A DNA stretch of 59,362 nt from positions 1-59,362 of the IMG/VR virus record IMGVR_UViG_3300030106_002463; one strand, written 5' to 3'. The notes under the pieces were generated by a model. That model saw nothing but the letters and a program-made list of their open reading frames with translations. It was not told the origin of the DNA and did not search any database. This stretch comes from a virus. The position numbers and the translations under genes were made by a program. Positions 28,200 to 35,250 of the stretch are shown one piece after another (position 1 is the first letter of the stretch; each line of letters opens with the position of its first letter).

Positions 28200-28586
28200 C
28201 TAGAAGTCGATGTCGCCAAAGCTTTCGTCGCTCGTAGGCGAAGTATCGGGGGCGCTCGGCGCTTCCTTCGAAGGCGCAGGCCGAGAGGTGGACCCTCCTC
28301 CTCCGGTGCCACGGTTGGAAGAACGCCATGAGTTGTCCTCCAAGGTCATCGAGAAGTACGGCTGACCAGTCTCGTCGTCGAGTCGCTTCCAGACAGCGAC
28401 GTTAATGTAAGTCTCCTTACGCTCGCTGAACTCGGAGGCAAGGTTCTTAAGCCACTGTGCTGCGTCCCTGTTCTTCTCATCGGAACGCTGACCAGTCCAA
28501 CCCCCAACCTTGATCGCGCCCCGAAGGTCGGGCTGCTTGTCGTGGGACTTATCGTTCTTGCGAATGTTACCGTGTACCTTAGCCAT
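28200..28586 (-). CDS. single-stranded DNA-binding-like protein
   Basis: The 128-residue protein has a strand-rich N-terminal part with INVAVWKR and PYFSMTLE segments, a Gly/Ser/Pro-rich disordered linker from about residue 88, and an acidic tip ending ESFGDIDF. The acidic C-terminal tip is typical of SSB proteins that recruit partners. The start at 28586 overlaps the stop of the Rad52-like gene (ATGGCTAAG), so the two should be made together. The SSB fold itself is inferred. Confidence 0.6.
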   Translation of the reverse strand: MAKVHGNIRKNDKSHDKQPDLRGAIKVGGWTGQRSDEKNRDAAQWLKNLASEFSERKETYINVAVWKRLDDETGQPYFSMTLEDNSWRSSNRGTGGGGSTSRPAPSKEAPSAPDTSPTSDESFGDIDF

Positions 28587-29265
28587 GAATCTTCTCCTCG
28601 ATTCTCTTAAGTGCGCTTCCGCGCTTTTTGAAAATGTTGGCAACGAAAAGCGCCGCCTCGGAATCCTCTTCCTTTAGTTCATCAACTACACCCTTATTGT
28701 CGGAGTAGTATGTCTTGAGTTCCTTGAAGGTCGTTGCGGAAGTGAAGAGGGCCAGCAAGAGATTCGCTTTCGGATTTGCGTAAGTCCTGTAGTGAAGCTC
28801 AACGAGGGTGTAGATCTCTTCGTCTGCTTCTTTCGTGAATCTCTTGTTGCTCGTTGCGAAAGACTTGCTCTCAAGGATCCCATCGTCGTAGAGATATCTC
28901 CCGACTCCGAACTGCACGGCAGCACGCTTCAGCGCATCACTGTACATCCCCTTCTCACCTTCGAATGTGGACTGAGTACCCACGTCAGACTTGTGTACCC
29001 ATCCCCATCCGTTGAATGAAACGCTTAGCTTGCAGACGCATCGAGTCTCAAGGTCAATATATTCAGTAGTCCACCTACCGATACCAAAGACCTCATCGAG
29101 TCTATCCATAACGTCCCTTGCATCTAGATACAGAAGGGCGGAAGACTTGTTCCCGTTAAAGTTAGAGGCTCTCCACTTAATTTGATTGGGAGAGAACGGA
29201 GCCTTCAGTTGCTTCTCTAAGATTTCAAAGGTCGCGTCGTCAGACTCTTCAGTTTTCGCGGTCAT
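28579..29265 (-). CDS. Rad52-family single-strand annealing protein
   Basis: The 228-residue protein carries the Rad52/Sak core: YLDARDVMDRLDEVFGIGRW, a strand pair with CVCKLSV, KSDVGTQS, and SDALKRAAVQFGVGRYLYD. It should anneal complementary single strands during recombination-dependent replication or repair. A Cas4/RecB-like nuclease overlaps upstream and an SSB-like protein overlaps downstream, giving a complete phage recombinase module. Confidence 0.88.
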   Translation of the reverse strand: MTAKTEESDDATFEILEKQLKAPFSPNQIKWRASNFNGNKSSALLYLDARDVMDRLDEVFGIGRWTTEYIDLETRCVCKLSVSFNGWGWVHKSDVGTQSTFEGEKGMYSDALKRAAVQFGVGRYLYDDGILESKSFATSNKRFTKEADEEIYTLVELHYRTYANPKANLLLALFTSATTFKELKTYYSDNKGVVDELKEEDSEAALFVANIFKKRGSALKRIEEKIHG

Positions 29266-30127
29266 TCAGGAACCCCTTATGAATGTTACAAATATCGTTA
29301 AATGGGCAATAGCTTTTGCATCTGCGATAGCTATCAAATGTTTTGTCGATAACTGACCAGATCTGATCTTCGCCACTCAACTTATCGAAATAGGAGTTAG
29401 CTTTAGTCTTAGTCTGGAAGAGTTTCTTTTCTTCAGAGTTCATGTTGTAGACAGAGTAGACAGTTCCTCCGGGCCAACGTCCCTCATGCGAGCAGGCAGG
29501 GAGGTCATCATCCGGCAGGCTCGCAGCATCCTGCAACGCTTTGATCCGGTCACGGATGAACTGCTCCCTCTCCTCGTAGGGCCACAGAGGGATCTTGATC
29601 GTTACGCCTGGGGTCTTCGGGTAGTTGGTCATCTTCTCGGCCATAGAAATCTTCCAGTCCCGTAGGAATGCGTAGATCTGTAGCCCTTCGACTTCCCTAT
29701 CCGTACAAGTCTCGATGAGCCAAGCGTAGATGTTTAGCTGCTGCTCAAACTTAGTGGTGTCCTTGATGGCAAATACAGTAGTCATCTTATAGTCACCAAT
29801 GGTAACCTTGTTACCAGAGACAACCTGAACATCCATCGCCCCAGAGATTGTTACCCCATCGACCTCGGCGAACAGCCGCTCTTCTGCTATCTCTCCCTCA
29901 GGGGAGTTCTTCTCCATGAGGCTATGGAAGATTGTGCTGACAAACTTCCACGGATTCTCATACGGATCATCAACTATCAGATCGGAATGTCTTTCGTTGA
30001 AATGAACAACTCGGACCTCATCGATCAGTTGAGTGGCGGAGTAATCTGCCTTGCCTCGGGAGTATTCGTCGTTTGAACAGAAAGCAATAAACGACGCCGG
30101 GGCGTTGTGGTTATTCACAATTTTCAT
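29249..30127 (-). CDS. PD-(D/E)XK nuclease, Cas4/RecB-like
   Basis: The 292-residue protein has a PD-(D/E)XK core: GAMDVQ, then GDYKMTT (the D-x-K motif) and QLNIYAWL. Cys residues in CSHEGRW and in CKSYCPFNDIC could bind an iron-sulfur cluster as in Cas4 and AddB. It likely makes 3' or 5' overhangs for the Rad52-like annealase just downstream. An ATG 27 bases upstream is possible, but the chosen start has GGAAAGGGAACC directly before it. Confidence 0.85.
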   Translation of the reverse strand: MKIVNNHNAPASFIAFCSNDEYSRGKADYSATQLIDEVRVVHFNERHSDLIVDDPYENPWKFVSTIFHSLMEKNSPEGEIAEERLFAEVDGVTISGAMDVQVVSGNKVTIGDYKMTTVFAIKDTTKFEQQLNIYAWLIETCTDREVEGLQIYAFLRDWKISMAEKMTNYPKTPGVTIKIPLWPYEEREQFIRDRIKALQDAASLPDDDLPACSHEGRWPGGTVYSVYNMNSEEKKLFQTKTKANSYFDKLSGEDQIWSVIDKTFDSYRRCKSYCPFNDICNIHKGFLNDREN

Positions 30128-30170
30128 TGGTTCCCTTTCCAATGGCGCAATCATAAATCGGATCTTGGAT

Positions 30171-30551
30171 ATGTCAACAGATAAATCGATTGAAATATGG
30201 GATCAGGTAATACTCGGCGAGCCAGCCAGTAAAGCGAATAGCAGGAGGCTGGTAACTATCGGCGGAAAGCCCCGTGTTATCAAGTCGAAGAAGGCGCTAG
30301 AATATTCCAAGCACTTTGAACAGCAAGCCCGACCTCCGGCTGAACCCATAACCGGAGATGTGAAACTGGCCGTAACGATATGGTACGCAACGAGAAGACC
30401 GGATCTGGATCCAAGCTTAATCATGGATCTCCTACAGAAAGTAGGGGTGATCGAGAACGATCGGCAGATCAAGGAGATACACGCCGTTCACGACTTGGAC
30501 AAGGAGAACCCGAGGGCGGCGATAAGGATAACGAAGCTCACCGCAGACTAG
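30171..30551 (+). CDS. RusA-family Holliday-junction resolvase
   Basis: The 126-residue protein shows the RusA pattern: ILGEPASKANSRR at the start and RRPDLDPSLIMDLLQKVGVIENDRQI, holding the conserved acidic residues. The usual LDN is LDP here. It should resolve branched DNA before packaging. The frame is open farther upstream over the divergent nuclease gene, but ATG 30171 restores family length. It is divergent from the leftward recombination operon. Confidence 0.85.
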   Translation: MSTDKSIEIWDQVILGEPASKANSRRLVTIGGKPRVIKSKKALEYSKHFEQQARPPAEPITGDVKLAVTIWYATRRPDLDPSLIMDLLQKVGVIENDRQIKEIHAVHDLDKENPRAAIRITKLTAD

Positions 30552-30781
30552 CAGCGGCCATAATCCTACAGTCCCTCAAGGATATGTGTCAGGATTCTGA
30601 CACCTTCGGATCTGATATCCTTGATTGGTCTTCGACCGATGCCTTCAGCGAAGTATGCCTTCGGGCTGGCATGAAACCCGAAGAAGTCCATGAACTAATC
30701 CAAGAACTTCATTCCCTGCCGACGAGAGTCCGCAGGGAATTTTTGCTTAATCGTCTGAAAAGGAAAGGGAAGACTAGGTGA
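30380..30781 (+). CDS. hypothetical protein downstream of RusA (start uncertain)
   Basis: The frame runs to a TGA at 30779-30781. The C-terminal two thirds (from LAAAIILQSLKDMC) look like a real helical protein. The N-terminal part lies inside the RusA gene and has biased Arg/Gly composition from the frame overlap. The only ATG codons are 30380 and 30581, so the true product is either 133 residues or about 66. No domain is recognised. Confidence 0.4.
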   Translation: MVRNEKTGSGSKLNHGSPTESRGDRERSADQGDTRRSRLGQGEPEGGDKDNEAHRRLAAAIILQSLKDMCQDSDTFGSDILDWSSTDAFSEVCLRAGMKPEEVHELIQELHSLPTRVRREFLLNRLKRKGKTR

Positions 30782-30876
30782 GGGAGAGGAGAGGAAAGGG
30801 ATACTCTCCTCTCCCTCGGAGGAGCCAAGGGGCAGGCTCACTTTTTTATTCCTATGTCTTGCGAGGATCTTCTAGA

Positions 30877-30935
30877 TCCTATAGGAACTAGATTCTCTCA
30901 GAGGAGAATCATATCGGCTATAGGATTCTATAGCC
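30877..30935. promoter_or_regulatory. palindromic operator sites upstream of primase-helicase
   Basis: Between the RusA operon and the primase gene lie a 10-bp perfect palindrome TCCTATAGGA (30877-30886) and the near-perfect 20-bp palindrome GGCTATAGGATTCTATAGCC (30916-30935). The same motif family recurs at 45262, 45346 and 45444, so these are candidate operators. A 22-bp GA-rich inverted repeat near 30786-30813 lies in the same gap. Confidence 0.6.
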
Positions 30936-30956
30936 TGTGAGAAGCGAGCTTGTCAA
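30927..30956 (-). promoter_or_regulatory. leftward sigma70-type promoter overlapping operator
   Basis: On the minus strand TTGACA (30951-30956) is separated by 18 bases from TATAGA (30927-30932), which lies inside the 20-bp palindrome. It would transcribe leftward, antisense to RusA and toward the recombination operon at 30127. The layout mirrors the promoter at 45327. Confidence 0.55.
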
Positions 30957-30971
30957 GGGGGGAAATTCTTT

Positions 30972-32729
30972 GTGTCTGCCATAAAAAATTTAGTAGAGTC
31001 GCAATTCGATCTGCAACCAGCCGGAACTAAAAGCTTTATCTGCCCGGAGTGTTCTTCGGAAAGAAAGGGGTCGAATCGCAACAGTCGTTGCCTCCGGGTG
31101 ACGTTCGAAGAGGAAGCCGCAGTTTGGTTCTGTCACAACTGCGAAGAGAAAGGGCAAGTAAACATGGCGCGAACAGAGCCTAGAGAGAGAGTAATGAGAA
31201 CTGCACCCACCTTCACACCAGCCAGCGAGGATCTAATTCAACAAGTTTTCTCGGCTAGATCTATCAATTCGGATCAGATCTCTGAGCAGACGAAGAAGTC
31301 GATCTTGTTTTCGGATGATGTTTACTTCACTTCCATTGGCGGCAAGGACAAGTCGATCGGCTTTTCGTATGCTGATGGGGCTATTAAGTGGAGAGCAGTT
31401 GACAGCAAAGCGTACACCCAGACTGGTGTATGCCGATCCTTATTCCCTGACATGCCGCTGGGTGACATGGTGGTACTCGTCGAGGGAGAGTTCGATGCTC
31501 TCGCTCTTAGGTCTTGCGGGTACGACGCCTTCTCCGTCCCTGCTGGCGCGAACATCGGCAAGTCGAGTGACGCCCCGCCTTTCCTGAAGCCTGTGCTGGA
31601 GGCTCTTGAGGAAGACAGAATCGATGTTGTCGTTGCTGTCGATGCCGACGAGAAGGGTAAGGACTTTCAGGAAAAGCTTCTCGGGTTCCTCGGAAGGCGT
31701 CGAGTCGGAGTCATTGACTGGTCGAAGTACGGAGTCAAAGACGCAAACGAATGTCTGCAAACGCACGGTGATGTCGGCATCAAGAACGCTTTCCAAGAAG
31801 TAGAGAACATTCTCTACGAAGGGATCGTGAGAGCAAGCTCTGTTGCTACGACGATTAGCGACATCCGTATCGGCGGCTTCAAAGGTGGAGCGAAGATTGG
31901 TATCCCGTCTGTCGATAAGCTCATGACGATCTGCTCGGATCAGGTGTCAGTCGTTACTGGCGTCCCCGGCTCCGGTAAGTCCGAGTTCATAGACTTTGCA
32001 ATGGTCAGTCTCGCCATGAGAGAGGATTGGAAGTTCGCAATATTTTCGGCAGAGAATCCTATCGAAATACACGCTGGCAAGCTGATCGAGAAGTACGCCG
32101 GGAAGCCCTTGTTCGAAGGGGCCGTGATGAGCGAGGAGGATCTTGAAGAGAGTGCTGAATGGCTTGATCGGCACTTCTTCTTCCTCGACCCATCGTCATC
32201 CCATACGATTGAGTCGATCCTCCAGCGGGCTGCGATCCTCGTAGAGAACGAGGGTGTCAACGGGCTTGTGATCGACCCGTTCAACTACACCGACGTTGCT
32301 CTAGAAACGGATGCGATCAACACGATGCTTACGCGGCTCCATGCATTCGCGAAGCAGTATCACATTCACATCTGGATCGTGGCTCATCCTCAGAAGATGT
32401 ACCGAGGAGAGGGCGGTAAGCTCCCGACGCCGGGAGGCATGGATATCTCTGGCTCAGCAGCGTGGTTCGCGAAGGCAGACTTCGGAGTCACGGTATCCAG
32501 AGACGAGAACGGGGATACCTTCGTCGTTGTATGGAAGGTCCGGTTCAAGTGGCTCGGCGAGACGGGATCTGCACATCTCAAGTACGATCCGACTTGCGGC
32601 AGATACTCTGAGGGTATCAGCATTGATGATATTGCTGACACCTTGGGAGACCTGTCGAGTTCGTTCGTCGATGAGGAGGACAAGGATGGCAGCGAAAAAG
32701 AAGACTCGTCAGACCTCTTCGATATCTGA
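30972..32729 (+). CDS. T7-type primase-helicase
   Basis: The 585-residue protein combines an N-terminal zinc finger (CPEC near residue 24, CHNC near 54), a TOPRIM primase core with VLVEGEFDALALR near residue 167 and VVAVDADEKGKD, and a RecA-like helicase with Walker A GVPGSGKS near residue 330, VIDPFNYTD and a C-terminal DISGSAAWFAKAD segment. It should prime and unwind at the phage fork, in the manner of T7 gp4 or Twinkle. The start is GTG with AAGGGGGG 7 bases upstream. Confidence 0.92.
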   Translation: MSAIKNLVESQFDLQPAGTKSFICPECSSERKGSNRNSRCLRVTFEEEAAVWFCHNCEEKGQVNMARTEPRERVMRTAPTFTPASEDLIQQVFSARSINSDQISEQTKKSILFSDDVYFTSIGGKDKSIGFSYADGAIKWRAVDSKAYTQTGVCRSLFPDMPLGDMVVLVEGEFDALALRSCGYDAFSVPAGANIGKSSDAPPFLKPVLEALEEDRIDVVVAVDADEKGKDFQEKLLGFLGRRRVGVIDWSKYGVKDANECLQTHGDVGIKNAFQEVENILYEGIVRASSVATTISDIRIGGFKGGAKIGIPSVDKLMTICSDQVSVVTGVPGSGKSEFIDFAMVSLAMREDWKFAIFSAENPIEIHAGKLIEKYAGKPLFEGAVMSEEDLEESAEWLDRHFFFLDPSSSHTIESILQRAAILVENEGVNGLVIDPFNYTDVALETDAINTMLTRLHAFAKQYHIHIWIVAHPQKMYRGEGGKLPTPGGMDISGSAAWFAKADFGVTVSRDENGDTFVVVWKVRFKWLGETGSAHLKYDPTCGRYSEGISIDDIADTLGDLSSSFVDEEDKDGSEKEDSSDLFDI

Positions 32730-33171
32730 TTACCCTCTGCTCGTTGAGTCGGGCACGGAGGAATACAGAAAGAAGAAGAGAATTGAGCTTGAGAGGATTG
32801 ACTCTCGCGGGATCTTCCGACGGGCAAGAGTCGTAGACCAGACTGTTTTTGACAGACTGTTCATACAAGAAAAGATAACCCGCCAGCAGTTCTCTGCTGC
32901 CGAGATGTATCTGGAAATGATGGGGATAGCTGGGTGCTTCCTCCGATCCCCTTCGATGAAGGGGTCGGAGAAAGTCACCGGCAGGGATGTGGGTGGGAAT
33001 ATCTCTGCAAAGATTATGGTTATATCTAGAGCGAGAGACAGTCTCCGGGAAGCCGGGGAGGGGGCTCTTATTGCTGTCGAGTCATGCCTGGGGCACGATC
33101 GAGAAGTTGACCTAGCCTTTCTGAAGCTTGGTCTAGATGCTCTTGCTCGACACTTTCGAATAGATCGATGA
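32686..33171 (+). CDS. hypothetical basic helical protein
   Basis: The 161-residue product begins MAAKKKTRQ and is strongly basic, with several helices and no recognised domain. ATG 32686 has AGGAGGACAAGG directly upstream and overlaps the primase gene by 44 bases, so it is co-expressed with it. The 3' end overlaps the leftward gene ending at 33068 by 104 bases. A role in DNA transactions or transcription control is possible from position and charge only. Confidence 0.6.
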   Translation: MAAKKKTRQTSSISDYPLLVESGTEEYRKKKRIELERIDSRGIFRRARVVDQTVFDRLFIQEKITRQQFSAAEMYLEMMGIAGCFLRSPSMKGSEKVTGRDVGGNISAKIMVISRARDSLREAGEGALIAVESCLGHDREVDLAFLKLGLDALARHFRIDR

Positions 33172-33325
33172 GGCTTTTCTGATCCTTGGTCTTGGCGTAC
33201 TTGTCGAGAGCTTTTGCTATGCCCTTTTCGTTTATAAACTCAATGACCTCGTTCAGTTCTTCTAAGAACTCAAGCCATTCCTTGTCGCTCGCATCAAGGT
33301 CTATCTTCATTTGAATTGTAGACAT
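33068..33325 (-). CDS. small acidic helical protein
   Basis: The 85-residue protein is acidic and helical, with no known domain. ATG 33325 is preceded by AAAGGAAC. The 3' end converges on and overlaps the rightward gene at 33171 by 104 bases, an unusual arrangement that may interfere with transcription of either gene. It is the last gene of the long leftward block. Confidence 0.5.
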   Translation of the reverse strand: MSTIQMKIDLDASDKEWLEFLEELNEVIEFINEKGIAKALDKYAKTKDQKSLIDLFESVEQEHLDQASERLGQLLDRAPGMTRQQ

Positions 33326-33431
33326 CTCGGAAGTTCCTTTCTGAGTTTTCGTCGGCTATCGAAGCCGCCCTACACAGGGCTAAAGCAAACAACAATCCTA
33401 AACACCATAGCGTAAACAATAAGAATTTCAT
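33294..33431 (-). CDS. small membrane or secreted peptide, 45 residues
   Basis: ATG 33431 is one base after the stop of the upstream gene (TGAAATG), implying coupled translation. The product MKFLLFTLWCLGLLFALALC has a strong N-terminal hydrophobic segment, then a short polar tail. It overlaps the next gene by 32 bases. It could be a signal peptide or a single-span membrane protein. It is too short to be sure, but the coupling supports it. Confidence 0.45.
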   Translation of the reverse strand: MKFLLFTLWCLGLLFALALCRAASIADENSERNFRDVYNSNEDRP

Positions 33432-33432
33432 T

Positions 33433-33741
33433 TCAAACGATAAAACTTTCAATCGCTGAAAATATTCTCAGTCGAGCATCAGTGTCAGGATTAGTTTCTT
33501 TTATCACCGAATAGGCTTCGGATAGACTGAAAACGGCGCTTTGCCTGCACCATCTTTTTCTATCTGTCCTAAGTCCGCTCTCTGTGGATTGATAAACATG
33601 GCGGGAGGCATCGCCGAGATGTTCTCTAACTATCGAGTAAACATCCTGCGTCATCTCCTCATTTTTCTGAAGGAGGAAGATCTCATTCTTCGCCATGTTG
33701 ATGTAATCCTTTGCCCTCTCAATTCGTTCTTCAATCCTCAT
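33433..33741 (-). CDS. small helical hypothetical protein
   Basis: The 102-residue protein is mainly helical (MRIEERIERAKDYINMAKNE) with a later Arg-rich stretch. No family is recognised. AAAGGAGA precedes the ATG, so expression is likely. It is the first gene leftward of the 33742-33922 gap. Confidence 0.5.
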   Translation of the reverse strand: MRIEERIERAKDYINMAKNEIFLLQKNEEMTQDVYSIVREHLGDASRHVYQSTESGLRTDRKRWCRQSAVFSLSEAYSVIKETNPDTDARLRIFSAIESFIV

Positions 33742-33773
33742 TTTACATTCTCCTTTCTTGAGTTCTGGAGTCC

Positions 33774-33795
33774 CCGCCCCCCGTCACGGGGGCGG
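33774..33795. other. GC-rich hairpin in intergenic gap
   Basis: An 8-bp GC stem (33774-33781 with 33788-33795) lies between the tRNA-Leu and the gene starting at 33741. No T-run follows on either strand, so it may be an RNA-processing or partial terminator structure. Nothing else is evident in 33742-33922. Confidence 0.45.
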
Positions 33796-33922
33796 CATCT
33801 CCTGAAGGCAGGGCCTTGCGCTACATCGCCCTAACTGCTTGTCGTGACGGACTCACAGGACTGGCGCAGCCGGTATGACTACCTGCACAGTGGTTGACAG
33901 TAGTTGCACATATACTAGACGG

Positions 33923-34006
33923 TGTCGGGTGCGGGGGTCGAACCCGCATGACCTAACGGTCGGGAGATTTTAAGTCTCCTGTGTATACCAATTCCACCAA
34001 CCCGAC
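33923..34006 (-). tRNA. tRNA-Leu (anticodon UAA)
   Basis: The minus strand gives an 84-base tRNA with a long variable arm typical of Leu: acceptor GTCGGGT/ACCCGAC, anticodon stem GGAGA/TCTCC with loop CTTAAAA, and T-arm GCGGG/CCCGC. The anticodon TAA reads UUA. Encoded bases after the discriminator read CCG rather than CCA. Its 5' base coincides with the stop codon of the gene ending at 34006. Confidence 0.92.
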
Positions 34007-34395
34007 TAAAGCAAATCCTTCTCGATCTTGTTCGCGATCCTCTTGAATGACCATCCCTTGTCGTTCAACTCAGCAAGCTCCTGTGCGTAAGCAACACCGA
34101 GACCCATCTCAGTGAGAATTTTTAGGCTTGGGAAGGATGTTGTATCCGAACATCCCCAGCCTTTCTTATCGGCATAGCTAGGCATGGCGAACTCTTCATG
34201 AGGATCAATGCTCCACACAACCCAGTTTTTATGCTGGATCCAATCACCTTCAACAATGATGTCGCAAGCCACTCCCAAGCAGCAGTAGTCGCAGTCACCG
34301 CTGATCTCATCTTCCTTGCAAAGATTTGATTTGCCCTGCTGATAGTCACCAGAGCGGAGTGCTTTCACCCATTTCTTTACGTCAGACTTCTTCAT
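34006..34395 (-). CDS. conserved phage protein with CCLGV motif
   Basis: The 129-residue protein has the pattern KKWVKALRSGDYQQGK, DYCCLGVACDI and a C-terminal LNDKGWSFKRIANKIEKDL. This family is widespread in phages without a known function. ATG 34395 has AAAGGA upstream; a GTG three bases earlier is possible. It lies between two tRNA genes. Confidence 0.7.
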   Translation of the reverse strand: MKKSDVKKWVKALRSGDYQQGKSNLCKEDEISGDCDYCCLGVACDIIVEGDWIQHKNWVVWSIDPHEEFAMPSYADKKGWGCSDTTSFPSLKILTEMGLGVAYAQELAELNDKGWSFKRIANKIEKDLL

Positions 34396-34413
34396 CACAT
34401 CCTTTCTTGTAAG

Positions 34414-34490
34414 TGGCGCACCCGGCAGGATTCGAACCTGCGACCCGCTGCTTAGAAGGCAGCCGCTCTATCCAACTGAGCTACGGGTGC
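34414..34490 (-). tRNA. tRNA-Arg (anticodon UCU)
   Basis: The minus strand forms a canonical cloverleaf: acceptor GCACCCG/CGGGTGC, anticodon stem GCTGC/GCAGC with loop CTTCTAA, and T-arm GCAGG/CCTGC with TTCGAAT. Discriminator G is followed by an encoded CCA (34414-34416), unlike the other two tRNAs. The anticodon TCT reads AGA, which is frequent in the late genes. Confidence 0.93.
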
Positions 34491-34650
34491 TTTCAAATGG
34501 TTTTAATTGCAGAGTCAGCAACGTATCAATTCGATCCAAAACATCTTCGATGTCTTTGCAGAAGAATTGATCTCCGCTTACTACAAGAAAACCGTTTGCA
34601 ATCTTCCTGACTCTCAACTGAAAGTCGTCGTCTTTATTGTGTGTAGACAT
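34468..34650 (-). CDS. small hypothetical protein
   Basis: The 60-residue protein starts MSTHNKDDDFQLRVRK, with a short beta-alpha pattern and no recognised family. GGGGAGAAG precedes the ATG, which overlaps the upstream stop as TAATG. The last 23 bases overlap the tRNA-Arg gene, so processing of the tRNA would cut this message at its 3' end. Confidence 0.5.
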   Translation of the reverse strand: MSTHNKDDDFQLRVRKIANGFLVVSGDQFFCKDIEDVLDRIDTLLTLQLKPFESTRSSVG

Positions 34651-34814
34651 TACTTCTTCTCCCCTTCAATAAATCCCAAGCGCGCAGGAATAACCACAAA
34701 GGAATTGCATACATCACAGCACCGCCCCTCGTTTACGGGTTCAGCGTTGTGCCCCAGATCCCAGCCGGTCAGCGGGTTCCTTTCGATCTCGCTGCTACAA
34801 ACCGAACACTTCAT
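34650..34814 (-). CDS. small zinc-ribbon protein (GHNAEPV family)
   Basis: From MKCSVCSSEIE the 54-residue product has CSVC, a TGWDLGHNAEPVNEGRCC core, and CDVCNSFVVIPARL. This is a frequent phage or bacterial zinc-ribbon pattern of unknown function. ATG codons at 34826 and 34919 in the same frame would add residues of unusual composition. The chosen start matches the conserved core. Confidence 0.6.
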   Translation of the reverse strand: MKCSVCSSEIERNPLTGWDLGHNAEPVNEGRCCDVCNSFVVIPARLGFIEGEKK

Positions 34815-34815
34815 T

Positions 34816-34953
34816 TCAGTACCCATCCTTTCTTTCTTTCCCTCCTTCTCATTCCCGTCTGCGCGCACCGCTGACCAACTTGCCGCCCAGCTCACGCTGG
34901 TTTCTTTTTCCGATACCATATAAATCCTATCTTTTAAATCAGTACCCATCCTT
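34816..34953. repeat. 15-bp direct repeat bracketing an apparent insertion
   Basis: The string TCAGTACCCATCCTT occurs at 34816-34830 and again at 34939-34953, 123 bases apart. The right copy encodes the conserved KDGY-stop end of the FmdB-like gene. The left copy lies just before the conserved start of the zinc-ribbon gene. The simplest reading is a small insertion or duplication that separated two originally adjacent genes. Confidence 0.6.
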
Positions 34954-35115
34954 AAACCATCCACTCCCCTTTAGAGTGAATGAAGTTTTGCTGATTAGTC
35001 TCTTGGCTTTAGCTCTGCACTTCTTCTCGATACAAGTCTTCAAGGGTTCATCCTTGATAGACTGATAGACTGAGAACTCATGCCCCTTGGTGCATTGGTA
35101 GTCGTACTTAGGCAA
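34939..35115 (-). CDS. FmdB-like zinc-ribbon regulatory protein
   Basis: A TTG start at 35115, with GGAGA six bases upstream, opens a 58-residue protein. It has YDYQCTKGHEFSVYQSI, then CIEKKCRAKAKRLIS and the family ending TLKGSGWFKDGY. These features match FmdB/putative regulatory zinc ribbons, including the C-terminal GSGWFxxDY-type end. The second Cys pair is partly degenerate (CTKGH). It is adjacent to another zinc-ribbon gene. The regulatory role is a family name rather than shown here. Confidence 0.7.
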   Translation of the reverse strand: MPKYDYQCTKGHEFSVYQSIKDEPLKTCIEKKCRAKAKRLISKTSFTLKGSGWFKDGY

Positions 35116-35137
35116 AGCTATCTCCTGAAACTAATGA

Positions 35138-35161
35138 GGGGGACGGGAACATCCCGCCCCC
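35138..35161. other. GC-rich hairpin
   Basis: GGGGG-a-CGGGA pairs with TCCCG-CCCCC around a three-base loop. It lies in the gap between the HTH gene (ending 35251) and the FmdB-like gene. It is a possible attenuator, but no clear T-run follows on the minus strand. Confidence 0.5.
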
Positions 35162-35250
35162 CTCTAACTGCACAGCAAGACTGGTTAAATCCCCCCGGAT
35201 AGCACCCCGCCTTGCTTTCTGTGTGCAGCTATCTATTCTTTTTCCTAGAG

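Noticed and set aside
33886-33920. Possible rightward promoter TTGACA near the tRNA-Leu gene
   Set aside because: No acceptable -10 box lies 16-18 bases downstream and no rightward gene follows.
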